Shown here: in pieces, positions 1 through 7,974 of the stretch
Layout of the letters: each line of letters begins with the position of its first letter
How positions within the stretch are numbered: the stretch's first letter is position 1
Assembly: GCA_964610505.1 (NCBI GenBank)
Contig: CAZSXU010000001.1
Span: 1 to 64,000, forward strand
Source of the DNA: CAZSXU01 sp964610505
Lineage (GTDB): Bacteria > Arandabacterota > Arandabacteria > JAGLYR01
Direction: 5' to 3'
DNA length: 64,000 nucleotides
The notes under the pieces: model-generated
The model's input: only the letters and a program-made list of their open reading frames with translations
Databases searched by the model: none
Told to the model about the DNA's origin: nothing
Program-made: the position numbers and the translations under genes

Positions 1-18
1 GTTTCGCGGTCCACCCCC

Positions 19-46
19 TTGCGGAATCTCCAGACGTGGGTATGCT
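19..46 (+). promoter_or_regulatory. Putative promoter of QueG-like gene
   Basis: TTGCGG at 19-24 and TATGCT at 41-46 are separated by 16 bases, followed by a GGAGG ribosome site at 68-72. The match to the sigma-70 consensus is moderate and spacing is one base shorter than at the other promoters of this window. Confidence 0.4.
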
Positions 47-84
47 TTCCATAGGGAATCCCCGATTGGAGGCGAGATTGTACC

Positions 85-1053
85 TTGAGAGCACGCGTGG
101 CAAACACGGAACTCAGCAAATGGGCGGAAAACCTGGGGGGCTCGGTCTCCTGGGGAAGCGTTTCGATTCTGCAAGGTGTTCTCTCCGACATCGAGCGCCG
201 GCGATCGAGGGGGGAGTTCGACCCCGGCTTCTACCACACCCGGCTGGCCCGACTCTGCCGCATAGCGTGGATGTGTCCGCCCGGATCGAAAACAGTCATC
301 GTGGTGGCCGTCCCACGCCCCGCCCACCGGGTCGTCTTCACTCTTGAAGAAGGTCCCTTCGAGGCGGTCCTTCCCCCGACCTACGTGGCGTACGATCAAC
401 TCCCGGCCAGGTTCCTGAACGAGCTCCTGGATTTCTTGCCGGGCGAGACTCCGCAGGTCACATTGCTCAGAGCCCCGCTCAAATCCCTGGCCGCACGTCT
501 GGGTCTGGCGAAATACGGCCTCAACAATCTCACCTACGTTCGAGGGCTCGGCAGCTATCACCAGCTGATCGGCTTCGTGACCGACGTGGATCTTGACGGA
601 GCGCCTTGGGTCCCGGACGATGGTCCCGACCCGATGCCGGAGTGCCAAGATTGCGGTCTTTGCCGCGAGGCCTGCCCTACGGGGGCCATCCCCGAGGGGC
701 GCTTCATGCTCCGGGCGGAACGTTGTCTGACCTTTCACGGCGAAGCCTTCGGTCCTTGGCCGTCATGGCTTCTCCCTTCCGTCCACCATTGTCTGGTCGG
801 TTGCCTGAAATGCCAGCAAGTGTGTCCGGAAAATCGGGGGCTTCTCCGTTTTGAACCGGCGGAGGTGTCTTTCGACGCCGAAGAGACTCAGGCGATTCTG
901 AAGGAGGGCAGCGACAGGGCGGGACCCGTGTGGGATTCGATCCGGAAGAAACTCGAAGTGCTGAACATCCAGGACGATGAACCCGTCATCGGCCGCAACC
1001 TCCGCGCGCTGATGAGTGCGCACAGGCAATCCACCGGGGTGCAGGAAACCTGA
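85..1053 (+). CDS. QueG-like double 4Fe-4S cluster protein
   Basis: A 322-residue soluble protein whose C-terminal half has two ferredoxin-type cysteine sets, CQDCGLCREACPTG and, after about 45 residues, CLVGCLKCQQVCP. This is the double-cluster arrangement of epoxyqueuosine reductase (QueG) and its reductive-dehalogenase-like relatives. The N-terminal half would be the substrate/cofactor domain but shows no motif that I can assign. The start is TTG at 85, 12 bases after GGAGG; the next in-frame candidate is GTG at 97. A queH gene (the unrelated, alternative epoxyqueuosine reductase) lies at 51.3 kb, so this protein may be a paralogue acting on another substrate rather than true QueG. It converges on ispG across a palindromic intergenic element. 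Confidence 0.75.
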   Translation: MRARVANTELSKWAENLGGSVSWGSVSILQGVLSDIERRRSRGEFDPGFYHTRLARLCRIAWMCPPGSKTVIVVAVPRPAHRVVFTLEEGPFEAVLPPTYVAYDQLPARFLNELLDFLPGETPQVTLLRAPLKSLAARLGLAKYGLNNLTYVRGLGSYHQLIGFVTDVDLDGAPWVPDDGPDPMPECQDCGLCREACPTGAIPEGRFMLRAERCLTFHGEAFGPWPSWLLPSVHHCLVGCLKCQQVCPENRGLLRFEPAEVSFDAEETQAILKEGSDRAGPVWDSIRKKLEVLNIQDDEPVIGRNLRALMSAHRQSTGVQET

Positions 1054-1074
1054 GCTCGAAAATCACAAGCCCGG

Positions 1075-1171
1075 CCACAGATTCCACAGATTCTCAACCA
1101 CAATGCGAAATCTGGGGACGGCGCCAGGCGCCGTCCCCAGATAGGTTCTGTGCAATCCGTGAAATCTGTGG
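1075..1171. repeat. Nested palindromic intergenic element R1
   Basis: The outer arms are two CCACAGATT-type 9-mers at 1075-1092 and their inverted counterparts ending in AATCTGTGG at 1163-1171. The core at 1112-1140 is a perfect 14-bp stem (CTGGGGACGGCGCC and its complement) with a single central base. It sits between the convergent QueG-like gene and ispG, so it may also act as a bidirectional terminator; no T-run follows. Five more elements of this type are listed below. Confidence 0.75.
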
Positions 1172-1193
1172 TTACCGGAGTATCTGTTCCTCG

Positions 1194-2228
1194 CTACTCG
1201 TCGGTATCCAGAAACGACCGCACTTCCGACATCAGCGCATCCACCATCTCGCCGTCCTTCACCTTCCGAACGACCTCGCCCCTGCGGAAGATGAGACCGC
1301 CTTTCTGCCCGCAGGCGAGGCCGACATCGGCCTCCCGGGCTTCGCCCGGGCCGTTGACCTCACAGCCCATCACGGCCACGGTGACCGGCTGGTCGAGGGC
1401 ATGAAGCGCGAGGTCGACGGCCTCGGCCACGGAACGCAGGTCCACACGGCAGCGCCCGCACGTGGGGCATGAGATCAGCATGGGACCCTTCTGTCTCATC
1501 CCCAGCGATTTGAGGATCTCATACCCAACCCGTACTTCATCCTCCGGCGGCCCCGTGAGGGAAACGCGCAGGCAGTCTCCGATGCCCTCGAAGAGGAGAA
1601 TTCCAAGTCCGACAGCCGACTTGATGATGCCTGCCGTGGCCAGACCGGCTTCGGTGATCCCGATGTGCAGAGGGTAGTCCGTGACCTGCGCCAGGATGCG
1701 GTACGCCTCGATTGTGACCGGGACGCTGTTGGATTTGGCGGAAAGGATCAAATTCTCGAAACCCAGTTCTTCGAGCCACCGTACGTACACGACCGCCGAT
1801 TTGGAGAGGGCAAGAGCCGTCGCCCCGCCGTGTTTGACGTAGACGGTTTTCTCGAGGGACCCGGCATTGACCCCAACGCGGAGCGACACCCCTCGGTCCA
1901 GCGCGGCCCGTGCCACCCTTTCCAGCGGTACCTTGCCGCCGAGATTCCCGGGGTTGATGCGAACACCGTCGGCTCCCTCATCGAGAACCTGAAGCGCGAG
2001 CCGGTAGTCGAAATGAATGTCCGGGACCAGCGGGATCGGAGACTTCGCTCGGATCTTTCCGAAACAAGAAGCCGCCTCCTTGTCCGGGACGGCGATTCTG
2101 GCAAGTTCGCATCCGATGCCGGCCAGGCGTTGGATCTGCTCGATCGTAGCGGCGATATCGCACGTGTCGGTCTTCGTCATAGACTCAACCACGACCGGTG
2201 CATCCGCGCCGACTCTGACGTCGCCCAC
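1194..2228 (-). CDS. ispG: 4-hydroxy-3-methylbut-2-enyl diphosphate synthase (IspG)
   Basis: Penultimate enzyme of the MEP isoprenoid pathway: a 4Fe-4S enzyme that reductively opens methylerythritol cyclodiphosphate. The TIM-barrel part is clear (VVESMTKTDT, VADIHFDY-like VPDIHFDY, RINPGN, GVNAGSLEK, HIGITEAG). The cluster domain has CPTCGRC and GCEVNGPGEA, supplying the three conserved cysteines. The only usable start in this frame is GTG at 2228, but the family's conserved N-terminal strand (KTRSVHVGD) begins upstream of it. A one-base indel in the A-run at 2245-2247 would join the gene to an ATG at 2257 that overlaps the atpC stop as ATGA. It is the last gene of the atp operon, an unusual position for ispG. 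As given, the protein is 344 residues; corrected, about 354. Confidence 0.93.
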   Translation of the reverse strand: MGDVRVGADAPVVVESMTKTDTCDIAATIEQIQRLAGIGCELARIAVPDKEAASCFGKIRAKSPIPLVPDIHFDYRLALQVLDEGADGVRINPGNLGGKVPLERVARAALDRGVSLRVGVNAGSLEKTVYVKHGGATALALSKSAVVYVRWLEELGFENLILSAKSNSVPVTIEAYRILAQVTDYPLHIGITEAGLATAGIIKSAVGLGILLFEGIGDCLRVSLTGPPEDEVRVGYEILKSLGMRQKGPMLISCPTCGRCRVDLRSVAEAVDLALHALDQPVTVAVMGCEVNGPGEAREADVGLACGQKGGLIFRRGEVVRKVKDGEMVDALMSEVRSFLDTDE

Positions 2229-2253
2229 GTGAACAGAGCGGGTCTTTCGCCTT

Positions 2254-2685
2254 TCATGACTGTGGCTTGCCGTGGCCGAACTCCTCTGCGATCTTCTTCC
2301 GATTGACGGCTCGAAGGAGTGCTCGAAGAAACCGGTCCAGATCGATCCCTTCGCTCCGGAGAGTATTCAGTTGCTTCTGGGCCCGGTCTTCCGCCCGGCA
2401 GGCACGCGCGTAGTCGATGTCCTCCGGCAGCTCCGCCGAACGCACAAGAATCGTAACCTGGTTGTCGGCGACATCCAGCAGCCCGCTGCTCATGCAGAAA
2501 CACTGCTGGCGCCCGCGCTCGTCCTTCAGCGTCAGCTTACCCGGAATCAGCGACGCGATCAGGGGCGCGTGGTGGGCCAGAATTCCGAAATACCCATCCC
2601 GCCCGCGGGCGACAAGAGACGTGGCCTCACCTTCAAAGATCCTCTGATCCGCCGTCAGGATACTGACGTGAAACAGCGTTGCCAA
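2254..2685 (-). CDS. atpC: ATP synthase epsilon subunit
   Basis: 143-residue epsilon subunit of the F1 central stalk. The N-terminal beta-sandwich has the family pattern FHVSILTADQRIFEGEATSL and GYFGILAHHAPLIASL; a helical C-terminal region follows (EDRAQKQL, LLRAVNRKK). It couples rotation and usually acts as an intrinsic inhibitor of ATP hydrolysis. The gene lies 129 bases downstream of atpD, the largest gap in the operon, and its TGA overlaps the ATG that probably belongs to ispG. Confidence 0.95.
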   Translation of the reverse strand: MATLFHVSILTADQRIFEGEATSLVARGRDGYFGILAHHAPLIASLIPGKLTLKDERGRQQCFCMSSGLLDVADNQVTILVRSAELPEDIDYARACRAEDRAQKQLNTLRSEGIDLDRFLRALLRAVNRKKIAEEFGHGKPQS

Positions 2686-2814
2686 GAGGAATTCTCCTCT
2701 GCCTGCGAAACCCGATAGCCGAGAGCCGACCGAAACGCGACCGCCGTAAGGCTTGCCCGATGCCCCTGCCCGGAATCTGCTTCTCCGCGTCTCAGCTTCT
2801 TCCTCTCTTTGGTT

Positions 2815-4230
2815 CTATGTTTCCTGGTGCGTTCTCTCAATCTCCTCCGCGTTCTCAAGGGCTTCGTCAATCCCACCCACCATATAGAACGCCTGCTCGG
2901 GAACGCCGTCGTGCTTGCCGTCCACCAGCTCCTTGAAAGCCCGAATGGTATCCTCCAGCTTGACGTAGCGGCCCTCCCGCCCGGTGAACTCTTCGGCTAC
3001 GAAGAAGGGCTGCGACAGGAATTTCTGAATCTTGCGGGCGCGCGATACGATGACCTTGTCCTCGTCTGACAATTCATCCATCCCGAGAATGGCGATGATG
3101 TCCTGAAGATCCTTGTAACGCTGGAGAATCGTCTGCGTTTGACGGGCAATCTGGTAGTGCTCGTCCCCCACCACTCTCGGATCCAGAACCCGGGATGACG
3201 AATCCAGGGGATCCACCGCCGGATAGATTCCCAGCTCGGCGATCTGCCGGGAGAGAACGGTGGTCGCGTCCAGATGCGAGAAGGCGGTAGCGGGTGCAGG
3301 ATCCGTCAGGTCGTCCGCCGGCACGAAGATCGCTTGCACCGAGGTAATGGACCCTCCTCGAGTCGAAGTGATGCGCTCCTGCAGCTCTCCCATCTCCGTC
3401 GCCAGGGTGGGCTGATAGCCCACGGCCGAAGGCATCCGCCCCAGAAGCGCCGAGACCTCGGACCCGGCCTGGACGAACCGGAAGATGTTGTCGATGAAGA
3501 GGAGAACGTCCTGATGCTCCTCGTCCCGGAAGTACTCCGCCTGTGTCACTCCGGTCAGACCCACCCGGAGGCGAGCACCCGGCGGCTCGTTCATCTGACC
3601 GAAGACCAGCACCGTCTTGTCCAGGACGCCCGAGTGCTGCATCTCGAGCCAGAGGTCGTTTCCTTCGCGAGTCCGCTCGCCTACGCCGCTGAAGACGGAG
3701 AAACCACCGTGCTCGGCCGCGATGTTTCGAATGAGCTCCATGACAACGACCGTCTTTCCCACTCCCGCGCCCCCGAAGAGGCCCACCTTGCCTCCGCGCG
3801 GATACGGCGCCAGAAGATCGACCACCTTGATGCCCGTTTCAAAGAGAACCGTCCGGGTGTCCTGATCCTCGAAGCTCGGAGGCTCGCGGTGAATCGGATA
3901 GCGCTTGTCGGGGTTCTCCAGCGGCTCGTCCGAGTCGATCGGCTGGCCGAGGAGATTGACCAGGCGGCCCAGCATCTGCTTTCCCACCGGCACCGAGATG
4001 GGCGAACCCGTGTCTACCGCCTTCATGCCCCGAACGAGGCCGTCCGTCGAGGCCATCGCCACGCAGCGGACAATGCTGTCCCCCAGGTGCATCGAGACTT
4101 CCACCGTAAGGGGAGCGTCCCGCTTGGGGTCCTCGATATGGATCGCGTTGTAGATCTGCGGTAGATTGCCCGGCTCGAATTTCACGTCGACGGTCGGACC
4201 GATCACCTGCGCTACTTCGCCTTCATTCAT
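2815..4230 (-). CDS. atpD: ATP synthase beta subunit
   Basis: Catalytic F1 subunit, 471 residues from ATG at 4230. That start follows GAGAGGG by about seven bases; a GTG at 4245 would lengthen the protein by five residues but lacks a comparable ribosome site. The P-loop GGAGVGKT is at residues 153-160, the catalytic glutamate in GERTREGND, Walker B in LLFIDNIFRF, and the DELSDEDK region in the C-terminal domain. It starts 11 bases after the atpG stop. Confidence 0.97.
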   Translation of the reverse strand: MNEGEVAQVIGPTVDVKFEPGNLPQIYNAIHIEDPKRDAPLTVEVSMHLGDSIVRCVAMASTDGLVRGMKAVDTGSPISVPVGKQMLGRLVNLLGQPIDSDEPLENPDKRYPIHREPPSFEDQDTRTVLFETGIKVVDLLAPYPRGGKVGLFGGAGVGKTVVVMELIRNIAAEHGGFSVFSGVGERTREGNDLWLEMQHSGVLDKTVLVFGQMNEPPGARLRVGLTGVTQAEYFRDEEHQDVLLFIDNIFRFVQAGSEVSALLGRMPSAVGYQPTLATEMGELQERITSTRGGSITSVQAIFVPADDLTDPAPATAFSHLDATTVLSRQIAELGIYPAVDPLDSSSRVLDPRVVGDEHYQIARQTQTILQRYKDLQDIIAILGMDELSDEDKVIVSRARKIQKFLSQPFFVAEEFTGREGRYVKLEDTIRAFKELVDGKHDGVPEQAFYMVGGIDEALENAEEIERTHQET

Positions 4231-4241
4231 CTGTCGCCCTC

Positions 4242-5093
4242 TCACTTCATCGCTTCGGCGGATCCAACGATGTCCGCCAGCTCTTTGGTAATTGCGGACT
4301 GCCGCATTCGATTTCGAATCAGTGTCAATTCCTCGATCAGCTCCTCGGCGTTGTCGGTCGCCGATTGCATGGCGATCATTCGGGCGCTGTGTTCCGAAGC
4401 GAGAACTTCCGCCAGCATCGCCGTAATCCGGGTCGTCAGTACGCGGGGCAGGAGATCCGCCAGAAGTTCTTCCACGGACGGTTCGATCAGGTAGGGAACT
4501 CCGGCCGCGTGCTCTTCCACATCGAGACGAATGCCCAGAAGCGAACTCACGACGATTTCACGCTTGAGGGTGGAAATGAAGCGGGTGTAGAGAATATCCA
4601 CCTGGTCCACCTCATCCGTGACATACAGTCTCTCAACGTTTCGCGCAAGGTCCTCGGCCTTCGATCTCAAGAGCCGATCTCCGAGCAGCGAGTCATACGG
4701 GATCGCCCACGCTTGCTTGTGGAAGAAGTCGGAGGCTCGTTTCCCCAGCGGGATCACGGCCACATCCCCGGAATCCGGGCGGTCGAGTTCCTCCAGGGCG
4801 GCCCGAAGTACGTTCGAGTTGTACGCCCCGCACATACCGCGGTCTGAGGCCACAACGACAAGGGCGCGCCGCTTCACTTCCTCGCGAGCCAGGAGAGGAT
4901 GCTCCACGACGTGCCCGGACCGGAGGAAGTGCCCGAGCAGGGTCTCCATCCCCTCGGCATACGGTCTCAAGGTCCGGACGTCCCCCTGGGCTCGGTTGAA
5001 CTTGGCCGCGGCCACCATCTGCATAGCGCGCGTGATCTTCTGCGTGCTCTCGATGGACCGGATCCGCCTCCGGATATCACGAAGTGTGGCCAC
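4242..5093 (-). CDS. atpG: ATP synthase gamma subunit
   Basis: Central rotor shaft of F1, 283 residues. The start is taken at GTG 5093, giving (V)ATLRDIRRRIRSIESTQKIT, the classical gamma N-terminus; the open frame extends further upstream but only as a shadow within atpA. The C-terminal coiled coil is also typical (SATDNAEELIEELTLIRNRMRQSAITKEL). The start lies inside the last codons of atpA (17-base overlap), so translation is probably coupled to alpha. Confidence 0.95.
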   Translation of the reverse strand: MATLRDIRRRIRSIESTQKITRAMQMVAAAKFNRAQGDVRTLRPYAEGMETLLGHFLRSGHVVEHPLLAREEVKRRALVVVASDRGMCGAYNSNVLRAALEELDRPDSGDVAVIPLGKRASDFFHKQAWAIPYDSLLGDRLLRSKAEDLARNVERLYVTDEVDQVDILYTRFISTLKREIVVSSLLGIRLDVEEHAAGVPYLIEPSVEELLADLLPRVLTTRITAMLAEVLASEHSARMIAMQSATDNAEELIEELTLIRNRMRQSAITKELADIVGSAEAMK

Positions 5094-6606
5094 CCTGTTC
5101 CCTCTTGAACTCGGCCTTGAATGTATCGATGCCTTCCCGGAGCTTGCTCTCCGTCTCGTCGGAGAGCTCCCTACTTTCGGCAAGAGCGTGCTTGACCTCG
5201 GGATACTCCGACGCCATGTATTTCAAGATGCCCGCCTCGAAATCGGAAACGCTCTCCACGGGTACATCATCCAGGTATCCCTGGACACCTGCGAAAATGA
5301 TCATGACCTGGTCTTCCAGCGACATCGGAACGTACTGATCCTGCTTGAGCACTTCCACCATCCGTTCGCCCCGCGTGATCTGAGCCTGGGTGGCCTTGTC
5401 GAGATCGGAACCGAACTTGGCGAAGGCCGCCAGCTCCCGGTACTGCGCCAGATCCAGTCGAAGCTTGCCCGCCACGGATTTCATGGCTTTGGTTTGCGCG
5501 TTGCCGCCGACCCGGGACACCGAGATCCCCGGATTGATCGCGGGACGGACCCCGGAAAAGAAGAGATCCGTCACCAGGAAGATCTGTCCGTCGGTGATGG
5601 AAATCACGTTCGTCGGAATGTAGGTGGAAATGTCCCCGGCCTGCGTTTCGATGATAGGAATGGCCGTCAGGGATCCTCCTCCAAGATTGTCGTTGAGCTT
5701 GGCCGCTCGCTCCAACAGCCTCGAATGGAGGTAGAACACGTCCCCCGGGTATGCCTCGCGGCCCGGCGGGCGCCTGAGGAGTAGCGCCAGCTGCCGGTAC
5801 GCGGCGGCGTGCTTCGAGAGATCGTCGTAGAAGACGGCCACGTGTTTGCCGTTGTACAGGAACTCCTCTCCCATCGCACACCCCGAGTAGGGCGAGATGT
5901 AGAGGAGGGGCGCCGGATCGCTGGCGGAGGCGGATACGACCGTCGTGTACTCCATGGCCCCGTGGTCCTCGAGGGTCTTGACCACCTGCGCCACAGTGGA
6001 TTCCTTCTGCCCGATGGCAACGTAGATGCAGTAGAGGTCCGTGTCCTTCTGGTTGAGAATGGTGTCGACGACCAGGGCCGTCTTTCCGGTCTGGCGGTCA
6101 CCGATGATGAGCTCCCGCTGCCCCCGGCCAATAGGGATCATCGAGTCGATCGCCTTGATTCCCGTCTGGACGGGTTCCTTGACGGGCTGGCGTTCAACCA
6201 CGTTGGGCGCACGGCCTTCGAGAACGCGGGTCTTCTCCGTCGGGATCGGTCCCTTTCCGTCCAGGGGCTCCCCGAGCGCATTGACCACGCGGCCCAGCAT
6301 TCCCTCTCCAACGGGAACCTCGGCAACCCGGCCCGTCCGGCGGACCTCATCGCCTTCGCGGATCTTCTCGTCCGAACCGAAGAGGACAACGCCCACGCTG
6401 TCCTCCTCGAGGTTCAACACCATCCCTGTAACGTCCCCGGGAAACTTGACCAGCTCCGAGGCCATCACTTCCTCCAGGCCCCATACCCGGGCAATCCCGT
6501 CCCCCACTTGAAGGACCTTGCCGACACTCTTCATCTCCAGTCTGGATTCGTACCTCTGTAACTCTGCCTGGAGAACGGAACTGACTTCTTCCGGTCTAAG
6601 GGTCAT
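5077..6606 (-). CDS. atpA: ATP synthase alpha subunit
   Basis: Non-catalytic nucleotide-binding F1 subunit, 509 residues. The P-loop GDRQTGKTA is at residues 169-177, followed by typical alpha signatures (IYVAIGQKESTVAQVV, PAINPGISVSRVGG, arginine-finger region in SVSRVGGNAQ). The N-terminus carries the delta-binding helix. Its 3-prime end overlaps atpG. It lies 76 bases downstream of atpH. Confidence 0.97.
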   Translation of the reverse strand: MTLRPEEVSSVLQAELQRYESRLEMKSVGKVLQVGDGIARVWGLEEVMASELVKFPGDVTGMVLNLEEDSVGVVLFGSDEKIREGDEVRRTGRVAEVPVGEGMLGRVVNALGEPLDGKGPIPTEKTRVLEGRAPNVVERQPVKEPVQTGIKAIDSMIPIGRGQRELIIGDRQTGKTALVVDTILNQKDTDLYCIYVAIGQKESTVAQVVKTLEDHGAMEYTTVVSASASDPAPLLYISPYSGCAMGEEFLYNGKHVAVFYDDLSKHAAAYRQLALLLRRPPGREAYPGDVFYLHSRLLERAAKLNDNLGGGSLTAIPIIETQAGDISTYIPTNVISITDGQIFLVTDLFFSGVRPAINPGISVSRVGGNAQTKAMKSVAGKLRLDLAQYRELAAFAKFGSDLDKATQAQITRGERMVEVLKQDQYVPMSLEDQVMIIFAGVQGYLDDVPVESVSDFEAGILKYMASEYPEVKHALAESRELSDETESKLREGIDTFKAEFKREQGGHTS

Positions 6607-6682
6607 TCCCTCTTCTCCTCAGAACTGTGGCGCAAACGGCCGCGCCGAGTAGAACATGATGGTCCGTCTATGTCGGATGGTC

Positions 6683-7237
6683 CTACGACGCCAGAAGGCG
6701 CGTCGCAAGAAGCTGTTCCCTGAGCTGCACGAGTTCGGATCGAACCGTTCGATCGATGACGCGGTCTCTCATGCGCACCCGGAGTCCGCCGATCACGCCC
6801 GGATCGATCTTCTCCACGAGACGGATCTCCTTGCCGGTCAGCCGGCCGAGCTCGCGCGTCAGTTTCTCGCGCTGCGGATCGGTCAACGCCTCCCTCGCTG
6901 TCACATGAGCTTCCCACCGTCCCCGGTACTCTTCGGCAATCTGGCGAAACTCGACCACCACATCCGGAAAAAACTCGATCCGCTTCTTTTCCAGCAGGAA
7001 GACGAGGAATCTCCGAACGAGCTCGGCCAATCCCTCGGGAAACACGCGGTCCAGGAACCGCTCTTTCTCCTCGATCTGCATATCGGGGCTCTCGAGGAAT
7101 CTGGCCATCCCGGGGTGTTTCTCCCAGACGTCCCGGAGGGCAATCAGGTCTTCCTCGACCGGGTCCACCGCCTTGGCCTCGCGCGCGGCCATGAAGAGCG
7201 CGCGGGCGTATCTGCGGCCGACCGTGGCATCGATCAT
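6683..7237 (-). CDS. atpH: ATP synthase delta subunit
   Basis: Peripheral-stalk subunit linking F1 alpha to the b-dimer, 184 residues. It shows the family N-terminal six-helix pattern (GRRYARALFMAA) and the C-terminal strand region with KIDPGVIGGLRVRMRDRVIDRTV. The ATG at 7237 overlaps, as ATGA, the stop of the last of four tandem mini-ORFs that separate it from atpF, so its initiation may depend on them. Confidence 0.94.
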   Translation of the reverse strand: MIDATVGRRYARALFMAAREAKAVDPVEEDLIALRDVWEKHPGMARFLESPDMQIEEKERFLDRVFPEGLAELVRRFLVFLLEKKRIEFFPDVVVEFRQIAEEYRGRWEAHVTAREALTDPQREKLTRELGRLTGKEIRLVEKIDPGVIGGLRVRMRDRVIDRTVRSELVQLREQLLATRLLAS

Positions 7238-7275
7238 TTCATTCCCCCGACCTTGACCAGGAAAACATCGACCAT
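7234..7275 (-). CDS. Mini-ORF D, divergent copy of the atpF tail
   Basis: Thirteen codons from ATG 7275 to TGA, reading MVDVFLVKVGGMK. It aligns codon for codon with the last 13 residues of AtpF (MVDAFIDELGGMK). Compared with the atpF tail it differs at several bases, two of them synonymous in the GG pair. Its TGA overlaps the atpH ATG as ATGA. Whether the peptide is made or matters is unknown; it may instead serve as a translational relay. Confidence 0.4.
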   Translation of the reverse strand: MVDVFLVKVGGMK

Positions 7276-7277
7276 GT

Positions 7278-7319
7278 TCATTTCATCCCACCGAGCTTGA
7301 CTATGAAGGTACTGCCCAT
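7278..7319 (-). CDS. Mini-ORF C, copy of the atpF tail
   Basis: Thirteen codons reading MGSTFIVKLGGMK, ended by TGA. It differs from units A and B only near its end and at the third codon. The preceding unit supplies GGTGGG 11 bases upstream of its ATG as a weak ribosome-binding candidate. Existence of the peptide is unproven. Confidence 0.4.
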   Translation of the reverse strand: MGSTFIVKLGGMK

Positions 7320-7321
7320 GA

Positions 7322-7363
7322 CTATTTCATCCCACCGAGCTTGACTATGAAGGTACCGCCCAT
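7322..7363 (-). CDS. Mini-ORF B, copy of the atpF tail
   Basis: Thirteen codons reading MGGTFIVKLGGMK, ended by TAG. The single change from unit A is one base, Ser to Gly at codon 3. The ATG lies two bases after the stop of unit A. Existence of the peptide is unproven. Confidence 0.4.
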   Translation of the reverse strand: MGGTFIVKLGGMK

Positions 7364-7365
7364 GA

Positions 7366-7407
7366 CTATTTCATCCCACCGAGCTTGACTATGAAGGTAC
7401 TGCCCAT
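7366..7407 (-). CDS. Mini-ORF A, copy of the atpF tail
   Basis: Thirteen codons reading MGSTFIVKLGGMK, ended by TAG, starting two bases after the atpF TAG. The atpF tail itself provides GGTGGGATGAAA just upstream. Stop and restart spacing favours reinitiation by ribosomes finishing atpF. Existence of the peptide is unproven. Confidence 0.4.
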   Translation of the reverse strand: MGSTFIVKLGGMK

Positions 7408-7409
7408 GA

Positions 7410-7895
7410 CTATTTCATCCCACCGAGCTCATCGATGAAGGCATCGACCATGCGCCGGTTCTTCTCCTCGTCCAGGGTCTCCCCCAGGAGTTTCTCCGCG
7501 GCCCGGAGACTCAGGTCGACCACATCGCGCTTGAGTTCGATTTTCGCCTTCGCCCTCTCCCGGTCGATCTCTTCCGTGGCTCGATCCACGAACGCCTGGG
7601 CTTCCTTGCGGGCGGAATCCTTGATTTCCGCTGCCACCGCCTGGCCTTCCCGCACGGCTTCCTGGATCTTGGCTCTCGCCTCGGAGTCGATGTCCTTCAT
7701 CTTCTCCTGGTAGCCGGCCAGGGTTCTCGCGGCTTCCTGGCGATCCGCGGCGGTCTGGTCCATCTCTTCCTGAATGGCGTTCCGCCTCTCTTCCAGCATG
7801 TGGAGTATCGGCTTCCAGGCATACCGCTTCAGGATCCACAGGGCCACGACGAACCCGATGATCTGGGTGACGATCTGACCCAATTCCGGATGCAT
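7410..7895 (-). CDS. atpF: ATP synthase b subunit
   Basis: Peripheral-stalk b subunit, 161 residues. One N-terminal membrane segment (IIGFVVALWILKRY) is followed by a long charged coiled coil (HMLEERRNAIQEEMDQ, through AEKLLGETLDEEKNRRM). It forms the stator dimer that binds AtpH. Its last 13 codons are the source sequence of the downstream tandem array. It follows atpE after 79 bases. Confidence 0.95.
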   Translation of the reverse strand: MHPELGQIVTQIIGFVVALWILKRYAWKPILHMLEERRNAIQEEMDQTAADRQEAARTLAGYQEKMKDIDSEARAKIQEAVREGQAVAAEIKDSARKEAQAFVDRATEEIDRERAKAKIELKRDVVDLSLRAAEKLLGETLDEEKNRRMVDAFIDELGGMK

Positions 7896-7974
7896 ACGTC
7901 ACGCTCCCGTCCAGACAACGGCTGTCGGCCGAGCCCGAATCATGCCCCGGGCCCAACCTCACAAAGCCGCCACC

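Larger units (their letters stand above)
7234..7412 (-). repeat. 44-bp tandem array derived from the atpF 3-prime end
   Basis: Three nearly identical 44-bp units and a fourth, divergent unit of the same length follow the atpF stop. Each consists of 42 bases (ATG, 12 codons, stop) plus a two-base linker. Because 44 is not a multiple of three, the units cannot extend atpF; each is closed by its own stop and reopened by its own ATG two bases later (TAGTCATG, TGAACATG). Confidence 0.9.

Noticed and set aside
7234..7412. CRISPR-like array
   Set aside because: The 44-bp units are contiguous without spacers and are explained by duplication of the atpF end.
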